A stretch of 64,000 nucleotides of DNA from Frankia nepalensis. Its GTDB lineage: Bacteria > Actinomycetota > Actinomycetes > Frankiales > Frankiaceae. The DNA is taken from NCBI RefSeq assembly GCF_016786325.1, contig NZ_JADWYU010000082.1:43921-107920 (forward strand). Reading direction: 5' to 3'. This document shows, piece after piece, positions 8,523 to 16,766 of this stretch. The position numbers were made by a program, and so were the translations under genes. The notes under the pieces were generated by a model. That model worked only from the letters and a program-made list of their open reading frames with translations. It made no database searches and was not told the DNA's origin. The stretch's first letter is position 1; the number at the start of each line of letters is the position of its first letter.

Positions 8523-9788
8523 TCATGACCTGGCGACGATGACGCCGTGGCTGCCCAGCTCCACGGCGGCGCCGCCGTAGGCGGCGCGCAGCAGCTCGGG
8601 GGTGAGCGTCGCCGCCGGCGGGCCGAAGGCGAACTGGTGCCGGTTGAGCAGGCAGACCTCGTCGCAGGCGAGGTGGGCGAGCGCCAGGTCGTGGGTCGAG
8701 ATCACTACCGCGGTGCCGGCGGCCGTGAGCTTCGCGAGCGCGGCGAGCAGCGCGTCCTGGGAGACCGCGTCCACCCCGTTGAACGGCTCGTCGAGCAGCA
8801 GCAGCCGGGGCCTCGCCGCGATCGCCCTGGCCAGCAGCACCCGCTGGCGCTGGCCGCCGGACAGCGTGCCGAACCGGTCCCGGGCGCGGTGGGCGAGCCC
8901 CACCGTCTCCAGCGCCTCGGCGGCGGCGGCACGGTCGGCCGCGCCCGGCCGGCGCACCCAGCCGACCTGCCGGTACCGGCCCATCAGCACCACCTGGGCG
9001 ACCGAGACCGGGAAGTCAGGGTCGAGGGTGTCGGCCTGCGGGACGTAGCCGACCTCCCGGCGGGCCCGCGCCGGCGCCTGGCCCAGGACGGTGATCGAGC
9101 CCGAGACCACGGGGACGAGCCCGAGCACGGCCTTGATCAGCGTCGACTTGCCGGCGCCGTTCGGGCCGATCAGCGCGACCGTCCGGCCGGCCAGTACCCG
9201 GCCGCTCACCCGTTCCAGGGCGGGGATGCGCCCGTAGGCGATGCTCGCGTCCGCGAGCACCAGCGCGTCCCGGGGCTCCCCCTGGGCCCCGGCTTCCCCT
9301 TGGCCCCGGGGTTCCTCCCGGATCCGCCGCGCCGATCCGGCCGGTCCGCGCGGAGACGGCGCGTCGGCGGCGACGGGCTCGGCCAGCTCCACGGCCCCCG
9401 CCGGCTCGCGCCGGGCGTCCTTGCCCGGCAAGGCACCCGGCAGGGTGTCCGGCAGGACGTCAGGCGGGGCGGCCGGTGGGGCGCCGGGCGCCGCGGGCTC
9501 GGCGAGCGTGGCCAGCCCGAACCGCGGTGTCACGACGACTGGGCCGTGGCCTCCCGGCGGACCCGCCAGCGGAGCTTCCGGCTCGTCGACCTCCAGGACC
9601 GGCTGCCGGGCCTGCCCCGTCGGCGAGGCCGACCGGGCGGGAACCCCGGATCCCGCGGAGTGCCTGGGCTCCCGGACCTCCCAGATCGACTCCGCAAGCT
9701 CCGTCGATCCGGCAGGGACCCCGGATCCGGCGGGAACTCCGTCGTCGATCCGACGGGGCCCGCGGGCAGCGGGCGCCTCGGAACTCAT
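8523..9788 (-). CDS. znuC: Zinc ABC transporter ATP-binding protein with long N-terminal extension
   Basis: The ATPase of the zinc importer. The last 230 residues form a complete nucleotide-binding domain: Walker A GPNGAGKST, signature LSGGQRQRV, Walker B LLLLDEPFNGVD, and a switch histidine in STHDLAL. The first about 190 residues, from the ATG at 9788, are unlike other ZnuC proteins: Pro/Gly/Arg/Ala-rich low complexity whose DNA contains several copies of the dispersed GATCCGGCAGGGACCCCG-type repeat. The true start may therefore be internal, but no alternative with a good ribosome binding site is obvious. Longer frames reaching 10589 run through znuA and are artefacts. Confidence 0.85.
   Translation of the reverse strand: MSSEAPAARGPRRIDDGVPAGSGVPAGSTELAESIWEVREPRHSAGSGVPARSASPTGQARQPVLEVDEPEAPLAGPPGGHGPVVVTPRFGLATLAEPAAPGAPPAAPPDVLPDTLPGALPGKDARREPAGAVELAEPVAADAPSPRGPAGSARRIREEPRGQGEAGAQGEPRDALVLADASIAYGRIPALERVSGRVLAGRTVALIGPNGAGKSTLIKAVLGLVPVVSGSITVLGQAPARARREVGYVPQADTLDPDFPVSVAQVVLMGRYRQVGWVRRPGAADRAAAAEALETVGLAHRARDRFGTLSGGQRQRVLLARAIAARPRLLLLDEPFNGVDAVSQDALLAALAKLTAAGTAVVISTHDLALAHLACDEVCLLNRHQFAFGPPAATLTPELLRAAYGGAAVELGSHGVIVARS
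9590..9756. repeat. Dispersed palindromic repeat cluster inside znuC
   Basis: Copies of the family core lie at about 9634-9660 (GGCGGGAACCCCGGATCC) and 9702-9756 (GATCCGGCAGGGACCCCGG, then GGATCCGGCGGGAACTCCG, then CGTCGTCGATCCG). The flanking CGTCGGCGAGGCCGAC at 9619 is an inverted repeat that recurs in the copy near 39180. All are within the reading frame and are translated as low-complexity sequence. Confidence 0.75.
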
Positions 9789-9922
9789 GGCGGCCACAGT
9801 ATGCGGTCCGCGACTCGCCGACGGCGGCCGGTCCACCCGAGGGCCACGCCCCGCCGTCGCCGCCGCCCGGGACGCGTCAGGGATCCGCGGCACCCCGGGT
9901 AGGGGGAAGGAGCAGCCGGGGG

Positions 9923-10957
9923 TCACCGCAGCGCCGCCACGATCACGTCGGTGTTGTGCCGCTCGGCCGTCAGGTAGGTGCCGCCCGCCGACCCCGGCGG
10001 GCCGAGCGAGTCGGCGTACAGCGAGTCCTCGCCGGCGATGACCGTGACGTCGGCCTCGCGCCCGATCGTGTCGGCCGTCTTGGGCGAAAGAGACGACTCC
10101 GAGAAGACGGCCTTGGCCCCGGTCGCGCGGATCTTCGCGACGATCTCCTGGATGGCCTGCCCGGACAGCTCGGCCGAGGTGTCGAAGCTCGGGATGACCG
10201 CGCCAACATAGGTGATCCCGTAGCGGGCCGTGTAGTAGCCGAACGAGTCGTGGTTGGTGACCAGCAGGCGCTGGTCCTCGGGGATGGTCGCGATCTGGGC
10301 TTCGGTATACCGGTCGAGCTCGTCGAGTTCGACCGTGTACGCCGTCAGGTTCGCCAGGTAGTTCCCCGTGTTCTCGGGGTCGGCCGCCGCGAAGGCGCGC
10401 TCGATGCCGGCGACCATGATCTTGGCGTTGCGCGGGTCGTGCCAGACGTGCGGGTCGTGCTCGTGCTCGTCCGCGTGCTCCTCGTCCTCGTCGCCGTGCT
10501 CGTGGCCGCCCTCGCGCAGGGTGACGCCGTCGGCCATGACCACGCGGGTACCGTCGAAACCGGCGGCCTCGACCGCGTCGTCCAGCCACGACTCCAGCCC
10601 GACCCCGTTGGTGACGAGCACGTCCGCCTCGGCGATCGCGTCCAGGTCCGCGGGCGACGGCTCGAAGTCGTGCGGGTCGACGTTCGGCTTGACCAGCTGG
10701 GTGACCTCGACGAGGTCGCCGCCGATGACGCGGCTGAAGTCGCCGGCCTGCGTCGTCGTCGCGACGACGCGCAGCTGGCCGCCGGGTCCCGAGGCGGAAC
10801 CGTCGCCGCCGGAGCCGCCGCAGCCGGCGAGCAGCAGCGAGCCGGCCACGCCGAGCGCGGCGAACGCCGTGGCGGCCGTGGTCGCCGTCGACCGCCGGGC
10901 GTGGGGCTGGGCGCGAGGCGGGTCAGATGGCTGGCACACACGGGCAGGGTAGCGCAT
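9923..10957 (-). CDS. znuA: Zinc ABC transporter substrate-binding lipoprotein
   Basis: A 344-residue cluster A-I solute-binding protein. The signal peptide ends in a lipobox (GSLLLAGCGG), placing it on the outer face of the membrane. Metal-ligand regions are NVDPHDFEPSP, HDPHVWHDP and TNHDSFGYY, with a His/Asp/Glu-rich loop (residues about 165-185, EHGDEDEEHADEHEH) that is typical of zinc-binding ZnuA proteins and gathers or senses zinc. The start is the ATG at 10957; a candidate Zur site begins seven bases upstream, so the transcript may have little or no leader. It is the first gene of the znu operon and is 134 bp upstream of znuC. Confidence 0.93.
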   Translation of the reverse strand: MRYPARVCQPSDPPRAQPHARRSTATTAATAFAALGVAGSLLLAGCGGSGGDGSASGPGGQLRVVATTTQAGDFSRVIGGDLVEVTQLVKPNVDPHDFEPSPADLDAIAEADVLVTNGVGLESWLDDAVEAAGFDGTRVVMADGVTLREGGHEHGDEDEEHADEHEHDPHVWHDPRNAKIMVAGIERAFAAADPENTGNYLANLTAYTVELDELDRYTEAQIATIPEDQRLLVTNHDSFGYYTARYGITYVGAVIPSFDTSAELSGQAIQEIVAKIRATGAKAVFSESSLSPKTADTIGREADVTVIAGEDSLYADSLGPPGSAGGTYLTAERHNTDVIVAALR

Positions 10958-10963
10958 AGCGGT

Positions 10964-10982
10964 AATGAAAACCGTTTCGGAT
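10964..10982. promoter_or_regulatory. Candidate Zur operator before znuA
   Basis: AATGAAAACCGTTTCGGAT has a palindromic centre (AAACCGTTT) and shares its first ten bases with the site before zur. It ends seven bases before the znuA start codon, where it would cover the -10 region, a position suited to repression. Confidence 0.6.
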
Positions 10983-11008
10983 ACCGCTGTCAAACGGGCA
11001 TGCGGCGG

Positions 11009-11029
11009 CTGGCGCCCGGGAGGCGCCAG
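11009..11029 (-). terminator. Hairpin after the DUF2470 gene
   Basis: An 8-bp perfect stem CTGGCGCC/GGCGCCAG with a 5-base loop, 75 bp beyond the stop of the DUF2470 gene and before the znuA operator. Confidence 0.5.
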
Positions 11030-11103
11030 ACCGTCACCCGCGTCCCTGGCCGTCGAGGGCCGCCGGGGCGCGTATCGCCGCGTGTCGCGGCGGCGGAGCC
11101 GCG

Positions 11104-12084
11104 CTAAGCCGTGCCGTGCAGCAGCCGGCGAAGCTCCAGGCCGAGCGAGCGCGGCTCGGTGAGCGGGTTGGTGAACGTGACGCGCAGCTCGTCCGCCCCG
11201 TCCGTCCCGACCTGCCACAGCGTCAGGCCCAGCCGGTCGAGCTCGCCGACGGCGACGCCGACGACCAGCGTCGGGTCGGTGGGGTCGCCGAGCCGGGTGG
11301 CCGCCCGCTCGTCCGTGTTCGCGCGGCTCGCGAGGGGGTCCAGGTCCGGGCCCGCCGGCTGGGCCGACCCGCTCACCCGCGCCTGGGCCGGCTCGGTCGA
11401 TGACGGCTCGACGGGGACGCCGTGCCTGGCCAGCTGGCGCAGCTGGCCCGCGTGCGCGACGTTGAGGTGCTCGATCAGGTCCGGCGCGTACGCGGCGATC
11501 AGGTCCGGCTCGGCGAGCGCGTAGGCGGCGAGGTCGACCCGGCGCCCGCCCGCCGCGGACGGCCACCGCGGCTCGCCGGCGCGGCCGAGCTCGCCGTCGG
11601 CTGGCTCGGGTCCGGCCGCCGCCGCGGTGCCCAGCCGCCGGACGCGGCGCGAGCGGCCCCGGCGCGGGCCGGGCTCGGCCGTGGACGGCAGGCACAGCAG
11701 CACGCCCTCGACGGACAGCGCGACGGCGGCCAGCTCGGCGTCGGCGCACTCGGGCACCTCGACCGTGAGGCCCGGTCCGGCGAGGCGCCGCGCGACCTGC
11801 AGGGCGCTGCCCGGGACCGTTCGCAGCCTTCCGGTCAGCACCAGGCGCTCACCGGCGGTACCCGGCACGTCCAGGCGGCAGCCGCGTGTCCCGACCATGG
11901 CGGCGGCGTGGGTCGGTGGGCTGCCGGCGCCGACCAGCAGGACGGGCTCGCCCCCGTCGTCGATCAGGCCGGTCCAGCCCTGCACCCGCGCTCCCGGCAG
12001 GGTGAGCAGCGCGTGCCGCGCGCCGGCCAGGACGGTGCGCGCGCGGACCGCGAGCATCGCGTCGTCCGGTTCCTCCGCGAACAT
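11104..12084 (-). CDS. DUF2470 domain protein, iron-regulated
   Basis: A 326-residue protein. Residues about 1-115 resemble the split-barrel fold of pyridoxamine oxidase and HugZ-like haem proteins; the C-terminal part (about 200-326) is a DUF2470 domain, seen in LIEHLNVAHAGQLRQLARHG and the closing VTFTNPLTEPRSLGLELRRLL. Relatives are implicated in haem binding or degradation. The middle is low complexity. GGGAGGA precedes the ATG, and just upstream sits an IdeR/DtxR-type iron box, so expression is expected when iron is scarce. A haem or siderophore-related role is inference from family plus regulator site. Confidence 0.75.
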   Translation of the reverse strand: MFAEEPDDAMLAVRARTVLAGARHALLTLPGARVQGWTGLIDDGGEPVLLVGAGSPPTHAAAMVGTRGCRLDVPGTAGERLVLTGRLRTVPGSALQVARRLAGPGLTVEVPECADAELAAVALSVEGVLLCLPSTAEPGPRRGRSRRVRRLGTAAAAGPEPADGELGRAGEPRWPSAAGGRRVDLAAYALAEPDLIAAYAPDLIEHLNVAHAGQLRQLARHGVPVEPSSTEPAQARVSGSAQPAGPDLDPLASRANTDERAATRLGDPTDPTLVVGVAVGELDRLGLTLWQVGTDGADELRVTFTNPLTEPRSLGLELRRLLHGTA

Positions 12085-12099
12085 CGGGTTCCTCCCATC

Positions 12100-12118
12100 A
12101 CAAGTAAGGCTTACTTAA
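12100..12118 (-). promoter_or_regulatory. IdeR/DtxR iron box
   Basis: ACAAGTAAGGCTTACTTAA is a near-perfect palindrome (AAGTAAG-G-CTTACTT) that agrees with the consensus TTAGGTTAGGCTAACCTAA at 13 of 19 positions. It lies 16 bases before the DUF2470 start codon, directly in front of its ribosome binding site, and stands out as AT-rich in this genome. Confidence 0.75.
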
Positions 12119-12544
12119 GTCGGGGGAGGGCGGCGGGTCAAGCGGTTCGGCCGTGTCGGCCGGTTTTCGGTTGGGCGGCGGTGGCCTCGCGATGCGTGGC
12201 CGGCACGCGCGGCGAGGGTCTTGGCAACCCTCCCCGGAGGTGGTGGCGTGGGTCTGACAACTACCCGACGCCAACGCGGTCCGCGTGTCTCAAGGCCCGG
12301 GCAACTACGGGCCGGACACTGGTAGTGCTCCGGCGTGGGGACGCAGGATTCTAGGCTGAGGTGGTCGCACGGCCGAGGCGGCGCGAGGATGCGCCGCCCG
12401 CGCGCCGCCCGCGGCGTAGGTTTTCGGCAGTCCGGTGGCCGCGGCGCGCTCGCGGCCACACGGCCCGGTGCCGTCCGGGTGGCTCGGCATCGGGGGTCGG
12501 CCCATGGCGTGAGCCCTGGCCGACGGCACGGCGAGGAGGTACAG
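12119..12544. other. Intergenic region without a supported gene
   Basis: About 425 bp between the iron box and the next plus-strand gene. It holds GC-rich sequence with a purine-rich ribosome binding site at its end (GGCGAGGAGG, 12531-12540). No other site was recognised. Confidence 0.6.
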
Positions 12545-12898
12545 GTGATCTTCAAGTTGGTCGGGGACGGGCGCCCGTATCCCGACCACGGGCTCGGCCA
12601 GCGCGACTGGGCGAAGATCCCGCCGCGCCAGGTCCGGCTCGACCAGCTGGTGACCACGAAGCGGGTGCTCGCGCTGGACCTGCTCCTCGACGAGGACTCC
12701 ACCTTCTACGGCGACCTGTTCCCGCACGTCGTCGAGTGGGACGGGACGCTCTACCTCGAGGACGGGCTGCACCGCGCGGTGCGCGCCGCCCTCCAGCAGC
12801 GCACCTCCATCCATGCGCGCGTCTACCCCCTGCCCGCCGAGCACCCCGCCTCCGGCTGGCCGGCCGACGAGAGCACCGCCCCGCGCCCGGCGCGCTGA
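12545..12898 (+). CDS. Conserved small actinobacterial protein, VapB/ParB-like annotation group
   Basis: A 117-residue protein starting at GTG with GAGGAGG five bases upstream. The sequence IFKLVGDGRPYPDHGLGQRDW...PPRQVRLDQLVTTKRVLALDLLLDEDSTFYGDLFPHVVEWDGTLYLEDGLHRAVRAALQQR belongs to a protein found across Streptomyces and relatives; from memory, databases often name it a VapB-type antitoxin, though the QVRLDQL and DGLHR segments look more like a minimal ParB/sulfiredoxin fold. No toxin gene is adjacent, so an antitoxin role is doubtful. Conservation of the family is clear, its function is not. Confidence 0.75.
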   Translation: MIFKLVGDGRPYPDHGLGQRDWAKIPPRQVRLDQLVTTKRVLALDLLLDEDSTFYGDLFPHVVEWDGTLYLEDGLHRAVRAALQQRTSIHARVYPLPAEHPASGWPADESTAPRPAR

Positions 12899-12989
12899 CG
12901 CCGGCCGCGCGCCGGCCCGCCGTGGCGTCGCCCGGCACCGGCGGTCCGCGGCCGGCGCCCGGCGGGGCGGTTGTCCGCGGAGTGCGCGG

Positions 12990-13346
12990 TCAGGTGGGGA
13001 AGGTGTACACGACGAACCGGTCTTCGCCGACCTTGGCGAAGACGTAGCGCGGGCAGGACTTCGCCGGCTTGTAGGCGGCGATCGGGCGCAGCACGGGTGA
13101 GCGCATGACCTGCTTCACCCGGCCGCCGGCCAGCCGGTTCATCTCCGCGGTGGAGACGTCCGGGGGCTCGTCCCGCCGCTGGTAGTACTCCCCGCAGTAG
13201 CGGATCTCGGGAGGCCGAGACGTCCACGCCGGAGTGTGGAAGAACCACAGCAGATAGAGCTCGCGGAACACCGTCACGATCAGCCCGATGATGAGGAGGG
13301 AACGGACGAAGTTCCCAGCTCGGGACTGCGCGAGGACAGGGCTCAC
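12990..13346 (-). CDS. Small membrane-anchored protein of unknown function
   Basis: A 118-residue protein with one N-terminal hydrophobic span (RSLLIIGLIVTVFRELYLLWFF) and a soluble region with two Cys (RYCGEYY, KSCPRYVFAKVGEDRFVVYTF). The start is a GTG at 13346 without a strong ribosome binding site. It reads like a real, conserved product: composition is ordinary and it is less Arg/Pro-rich than shadow frames here. It is followed by the copper genes on the same strand but separated by a hairpin. No function is recognised. Confidence 0.6.
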   Translation of the reverse strand: MSPVLAQSRAGNFVRSLLIIGLIVTVFRELYLLWFFHTPAWTSRPPEIRYCGEYYQRRDEPPDVSTAEMNRLAGGRVKQVMRSPVLRPIAAYKPAKSCPRYVFAKVGEDRFVVYTFPT

Positions 13347-13484
13347 AAGACCGGCAGCCTACGGCAGACTCTCGCCAGATCTGTCACGCCTCGCCCAGTA
13401 TCGGCCGGTAGTTCCGGCGCCGGGCCGGTTCGCCGGCCCCGAGGGCGCGGCGGCGCCGACGCGCGGGCCACGACGGCGCCGACA

Positions 13485-13522
13485 CGCCGGTCCGGCACCG
13501 CCGACGGGCGGCCGGACCGGCG
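13485..13522 (-). terminator. Hairpin after the CopC-CopD gene
   Basis: A 12-bp perfect stem (CGCCGGTCCGGC pairing with GCCGGACCGGCG, 14-base loop) lies 25 bp beyond the stop codon of the copper gene on the minus strand. Confidence 0.6.
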
Positions 13523-13546
13523 CCGCGGTCACGCCGGCGGCGGGCG

Positions 13547-15664
13547 TCAGCGGACCCGGTAGGTGACCGTCGTCGAGTACTGGTCGAAGTCGTTGATCCG
13601 CACGGTCACCGTCATCTGCCAGTCGCCGGGCAGCGGTACCTGCGCCTCCTGGGTCACCAGCTGGCCGGTGCCGGCCGCGGTCATCGGAACGTCCAGCGGG
13701 CCCACCTGCGCGGACGGCAACGACATCCGCACCGACGCCTCGACCAGCCGCTGCGGCTGGTTCTGGGGGTCGCGGACCACGACCTCGACGGTCTCCAGGC
13801 CAACGCGGGTGGGCGTCACCCGGAGCTCGACCGTCAGCGGCCCCGCGGTGGTCGTCGTGTGGAACGGCGGCGCGTACGAGACGCGGCCGGGCACGCGGTC
13901 GACCAGCGCGGCGGTGACCGCCAGCACCACCAGCCCGACCACCGCCTCGGCCAGCACCCCGCGCCGCAGCCCGGCGACCGCGCCGACGGTCGCCTCCGGC
14001 CGGGTACCGGAGCCGTCCGGGCCGTCGCCCAGGCCCCCGCCCGCCCCCGCCGGGCCGCCGCGGCGCGCGGCGTCCGCCTCCTGGGTCATCGCCAGCGCGA
14101 CCGGGCGGTAGTGCCGCGACACCCACCGCTGGGCGAGCATCCCGAGCCCGAGCATCGCCAGGACGAACCACAGCTTGTAGAGCAGCAGCCGGCCGTACTC
14201 GGTGTCGAGCAGGGCGCCGACGGGGCCGACCTCCCGCCAGGTCTGGTAGGTGCCGGTGAGGACGATCATGGCGACGGCGGCCATCGCCGCGCGCGACCAG
14301 CGGGGGAGCACCGCGGCGAGCTCGGCCGCCTTCTCGGCCGGCACCGGCCGGACGTCGACGACCTGCTCGTCCAGGTAAGCGCGGGCCGCGGCGAGCTCCG
14401 CCTCCTCGTCCTCCTCGCCGTCGCGCGCCTCGTCGCCCCGGCCGGCGCGCTCGCCCGCGCCGCGCGCGACGGCCGCGGCCCATCCGGTCTGGTCGCCCTG
14501 GGCCGGCGCGGCGGCCGTCGCCGGCGCGGTCCGCTCGAGCACCCCGGCGGCGAGCACGGCGAGGCCACCCAGCCAGACCGACATCGCGAGCAGATGCGCG
14601 GTGACGCTGGACGCGGCCAGCCAGGACCAGGAGCCCGCGCCGGCGTGGCCCGTCAACGCGGTGGTCGCGGCGACCGCGACGGCGAGCCCGGCCAGCTCCA
14701 CCCGCGTCCAGATCGAGATTCCGGATCGGCGTGGTGGATCTGACTGGCCGGCGGCCCGGGAAGCCGGCGGTGGCCCGGGTACCCCGGCCGGGCCGGCGTC
14801 CGCCGCCCCGGCCCGGTGCGTCGTCCCGGCCGTCAGCAGGGCGCGCAGCAGTGGCACCGCCAGCAGCAGGGCGAGCAGCCGGATCAGCGTGAGCTTGCCG
14901 TACCGGTCGGTGAGGGTGGCACTGAGCGGATCCCAGCGGAACAGTCCCGACAGCCCGAGGCCGGCCGTGTAGGGGCCCTGCAGGAGCAGGCAGGCGACGG
15001 CGCCGACGACGGCCGTCACCCACCCGGCCACCAGCAGCCGGCGCGGCGCCCGCCGGCGCAGCCCGCCCGGCCAGAGCGTGGCCAGGAAGAACCCGGCGCC
15101 GAGCAGCAGCGCGATGCCCGCGAACGCGACCAGCCGGGCGACGCCGAAGACGAACCCGGTGGCCGACGAGCCACCGCCCGCGGCGCTGGCCGCCGCCGTG
15201 GCGCCGGCGGCCGGGGCCTCGCCGATCCCGAACGCGTACCCGCCCGCGATCGGGTGGCTGTCCGCCGAGACCACCCGCCAGCTGACCAGGTACGTCCCGT
15301 TCGGCAGCCCCGGTTTGAGGTCGACGGTGACCTCCGACGAGCGCTCCCCGCCGCGTGCCCGGCCGGTGTCGACCCGGGTGCCGCGCGCGTCGACCACCTT
15401 GATCGATCCCGCGCCCGCCTGGACGGACTCGCTGAAGCCGAGCGTGACGCTCGCCGGCGCCGTGTCGACGGCGGTGCCGCCCGCGGGCGTGGCCCGCTCC
15501 AGCACCGCGTGCGCCCACGCCGGCGACGAGGCGCCGCCGAGGAGCGCCACGACCGCCGCCACCGTGAGGGCCAGCAGCGCGGCCGCCCGTCGCCGCCGGG
15601 CCCGGCCCGCCGACGCCCGGGCCGGCCGCGGCCGTCGCGCCGCCGTGTCGGTCTTGCCGCTCAT
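13547..15664 (-). CDS. CopC-CopD fusion copper transport protein
   Basis: A 705-residue fusion. A signal peptide ending in AWA leaves an N-terminal His (AWA-HAVLERATPAGG), which with SADSHPIAGGY forms the CopC copper site (residues about 50-150). The middle (about 175-540) has roughly eight membrane spans of the CopD family. The C-terminal 110 residues (YAPPFHTTTTAGPLTVELRVTPTRVG) form an extracytoplasmic YtkA/FixH-like beta domain. Two hydrophilic loops, near residues 275-310 and 390-430, are long and low complexity; the first includes a degenerate repeat-like stretch. It probably handles copper import or delivery to cuproenzymes. The ycnI gene lies 124 bp upstream, the usual partner. Confidence 0.9.
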   Translation of the reverse strand: MSGKTDTAARRPRPARASAGRARRRRAAALLALTVAAVVALLGGASSPAWAHAVLERATPAGGTAVDTAPASVTLGFSESVQAGAGSIKVVDARGTRVDTGRARGGERSSEVTVDLKPGLPNGTYLVSWRVVSADSHPIAGGYAFGIGEAPAAGATAAASAAGGGSSATGFVFGVARLVAFAGIALLLGAGFFLATLWPGGLRRRAPRRLLVAGWVTAVVGAVACLLLQGPYTAGLGLSGLFRWDPLSATLTDRYGKLTLIRLLALLLAVPLLRALLTAGTTHRAGAADAGPAGVPGPPPASRAAGQSDPPRRSGISIWTRVELAGLAVAVAATTALTGHAGAGSWSWLAASSVTAHLLAMSVWLGGLAVLAAGVLERTAPATAAAPAQGDQTGWAAAVARGAGERAGRGDEARDGEEDEEAELAAARAYLDEQVVDVRPVPAEKAAELAAVLPRWSRAAMAAVAMIVLTGTYQTWREVGPVGALLDTEYGRLLLYKLWFVLAMLGLGMLAQRWVSRHYRPVALAMTQEADAARRGGPAGAGGGLGDGPDGSGTRPEATVGAVAGLRRGVLAEAVVGLVVLAVTAALVDRVPGRVSYAPPFHTTTTAGPLTVELRVTPTRVGLETVEVVVRDPQNQPQRLVEASVRMSLPSAQVGPLDVPMTAAGTGQLVTQEAQVPLPGDWQMTVTVRINDFDQYSTTVTYRVR

Positions 15665-15788
15665 TGCCGCAGTCTCTTCCTGTCAGCTTCTGTCAGCGCC
15701 GCGCGGGGCCCTGGTTCTCCGGTCCGCGCGGCGCCTGGTCCCGGCCGGTGGCGAGGCCACCGCCGGCCGGGCTCGGACATGTGCCGCG

Positions 15789-16544
15789 TCAGCCGCCCGA
15801 GGGGGCCCGCCGACGCGACGCGACCAGAGCCAGGGCGCCGGTCGCGAGCCCGAGCACGCCGACCACCAGGCCGGCGACGCCCAGGCCCCGGGCGGTGCCG
15901 TCGGCGTCCGACGATCCCGCCGCCGTCACGGCCGAGGTGGCCGCCGCGGTGGCCTGGGCCTTCGCGCCGGTCTCGTCCGCCGCCGGGGAGAGCGCCAGGG
16001 TCGGCGCTGGGTTCTCCGGCTCGGGCTGCCCGGGCTCGCTGGTCTCGATCCAGCGGACCACCTCGCCGTTCGAGTAGGTCTGCAATGTCTTGAAGCTGAT
16101 CGACGCGACGTTCTCGGGCAGCGGCCCGGCGGAGACGACGAAGGTGTCGAACTCGCCGGGCTTGATGCCGCCGGGGCCGTCGGCCGTCCAGATGATCTCG
16201 CTGACGACCTCGGTGACCTGGGCGCCGTGCGCGGTCAGCGGCTTGCTCGGCGCGCCCTCGCGGATCTCGTAGGTCCAGCCGGCCTTCGGCTGCACGCTGA
16301 CCGAGGCGATCGGCGTGTCGAGCGGGAACGCGACGTCGACCTTGGTGGTCGACGCGTCGTCGCGCTCGGTCGGGACCTTGAAGGTCAGCGTCGTGTAGCC
16401 GCCGGCCTGCGCGTCCGGGGCCGAGACGGTGACGTGGGCCGAGGCCGGCAGGGCCGTCGCGACCACGACGGCGACGGTGGCGCCGACGAGGACGGCGGCC
16501 GCCCGGGCGACCCGGGACATGGTTCGGGGCCTGGTTCGAGACAT
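15789..16544 (-). CDS. ycnI: YcnI family copper-binding membrane protein (DUF1775)
   Basis: A 251-residue secreted protein anchored by a C-terminal span. After the signal peptide (ending ASA) the mature chain starts with HVTVSAPDAQAGGYTTLTFKVP; the N-terminal His is the copper ligand in characterised YcnI domains. The DUF1775 domain runs to about residue 165, followed by an Ala/Thr linker and a final hydrophobic helix with RRR. GGAAGGA precedes the ATG by six bases. It is 124 bp upstream of the CopC-CopD gene, matching the common actinobacterial copper-acquisition pair. Confidence 0.92.
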   Translation of the reverse strand: MSRTRPRTMSRVARAAAVLVGATVAVVVATALPASAHVTVSAPDAQAGGYTTLTFKVPTERDDASTTKVDVAFPLDTPIASVSVQPKAGWTYEIREGAPSKPLTAHGAQVTEVVSEIIWTADGPGGIKPGEFDTFVVSAGPLPENVASISFKTLQTYSNGEVVRWIETSEPGQPEPENPAPTLALSPAADETGAKAQATAAATSAVTAAGSSDADGTARGLGVAGLVVGVLGLATGALALVASRRRAPSGG

Positions 16545-16766
16545 GGTGGTCCTTCCGTACGGGTGAGCGAGTGGAGGGCTGCTCGCGCCCGTCCGTCACC
16601 CGGGCCGCGGCGGCGCGCCGGCGGCGCGCCGGGCCCGGCGGCCTGGCTGGGTGACGGTGCACGGGTGCGCGAGGCGCCCCAGGAGGTCAGGGGTGTTCGG
16701 CGCCGAGGTGGCTCAGGGTCCACCCGCGCCCACTCCCCGCCAGACCGCCCGCCGGCCCGTCGAGGC

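Noticed and set aside
9789..10589. Long extensions of the znuC frame to 10589 and of the znuA frame to 11749
   Set aside because: They run across znuA or the operator and the DUF2470 gene; internal starts with signal peptide or gene spacing are far better.
12545..13346. Toxin-antitoxin pair formed by the two small genes
   Set aside because: The genes are on opposite strands and the second is a membrane-anchored protein with no toxin resemblance.
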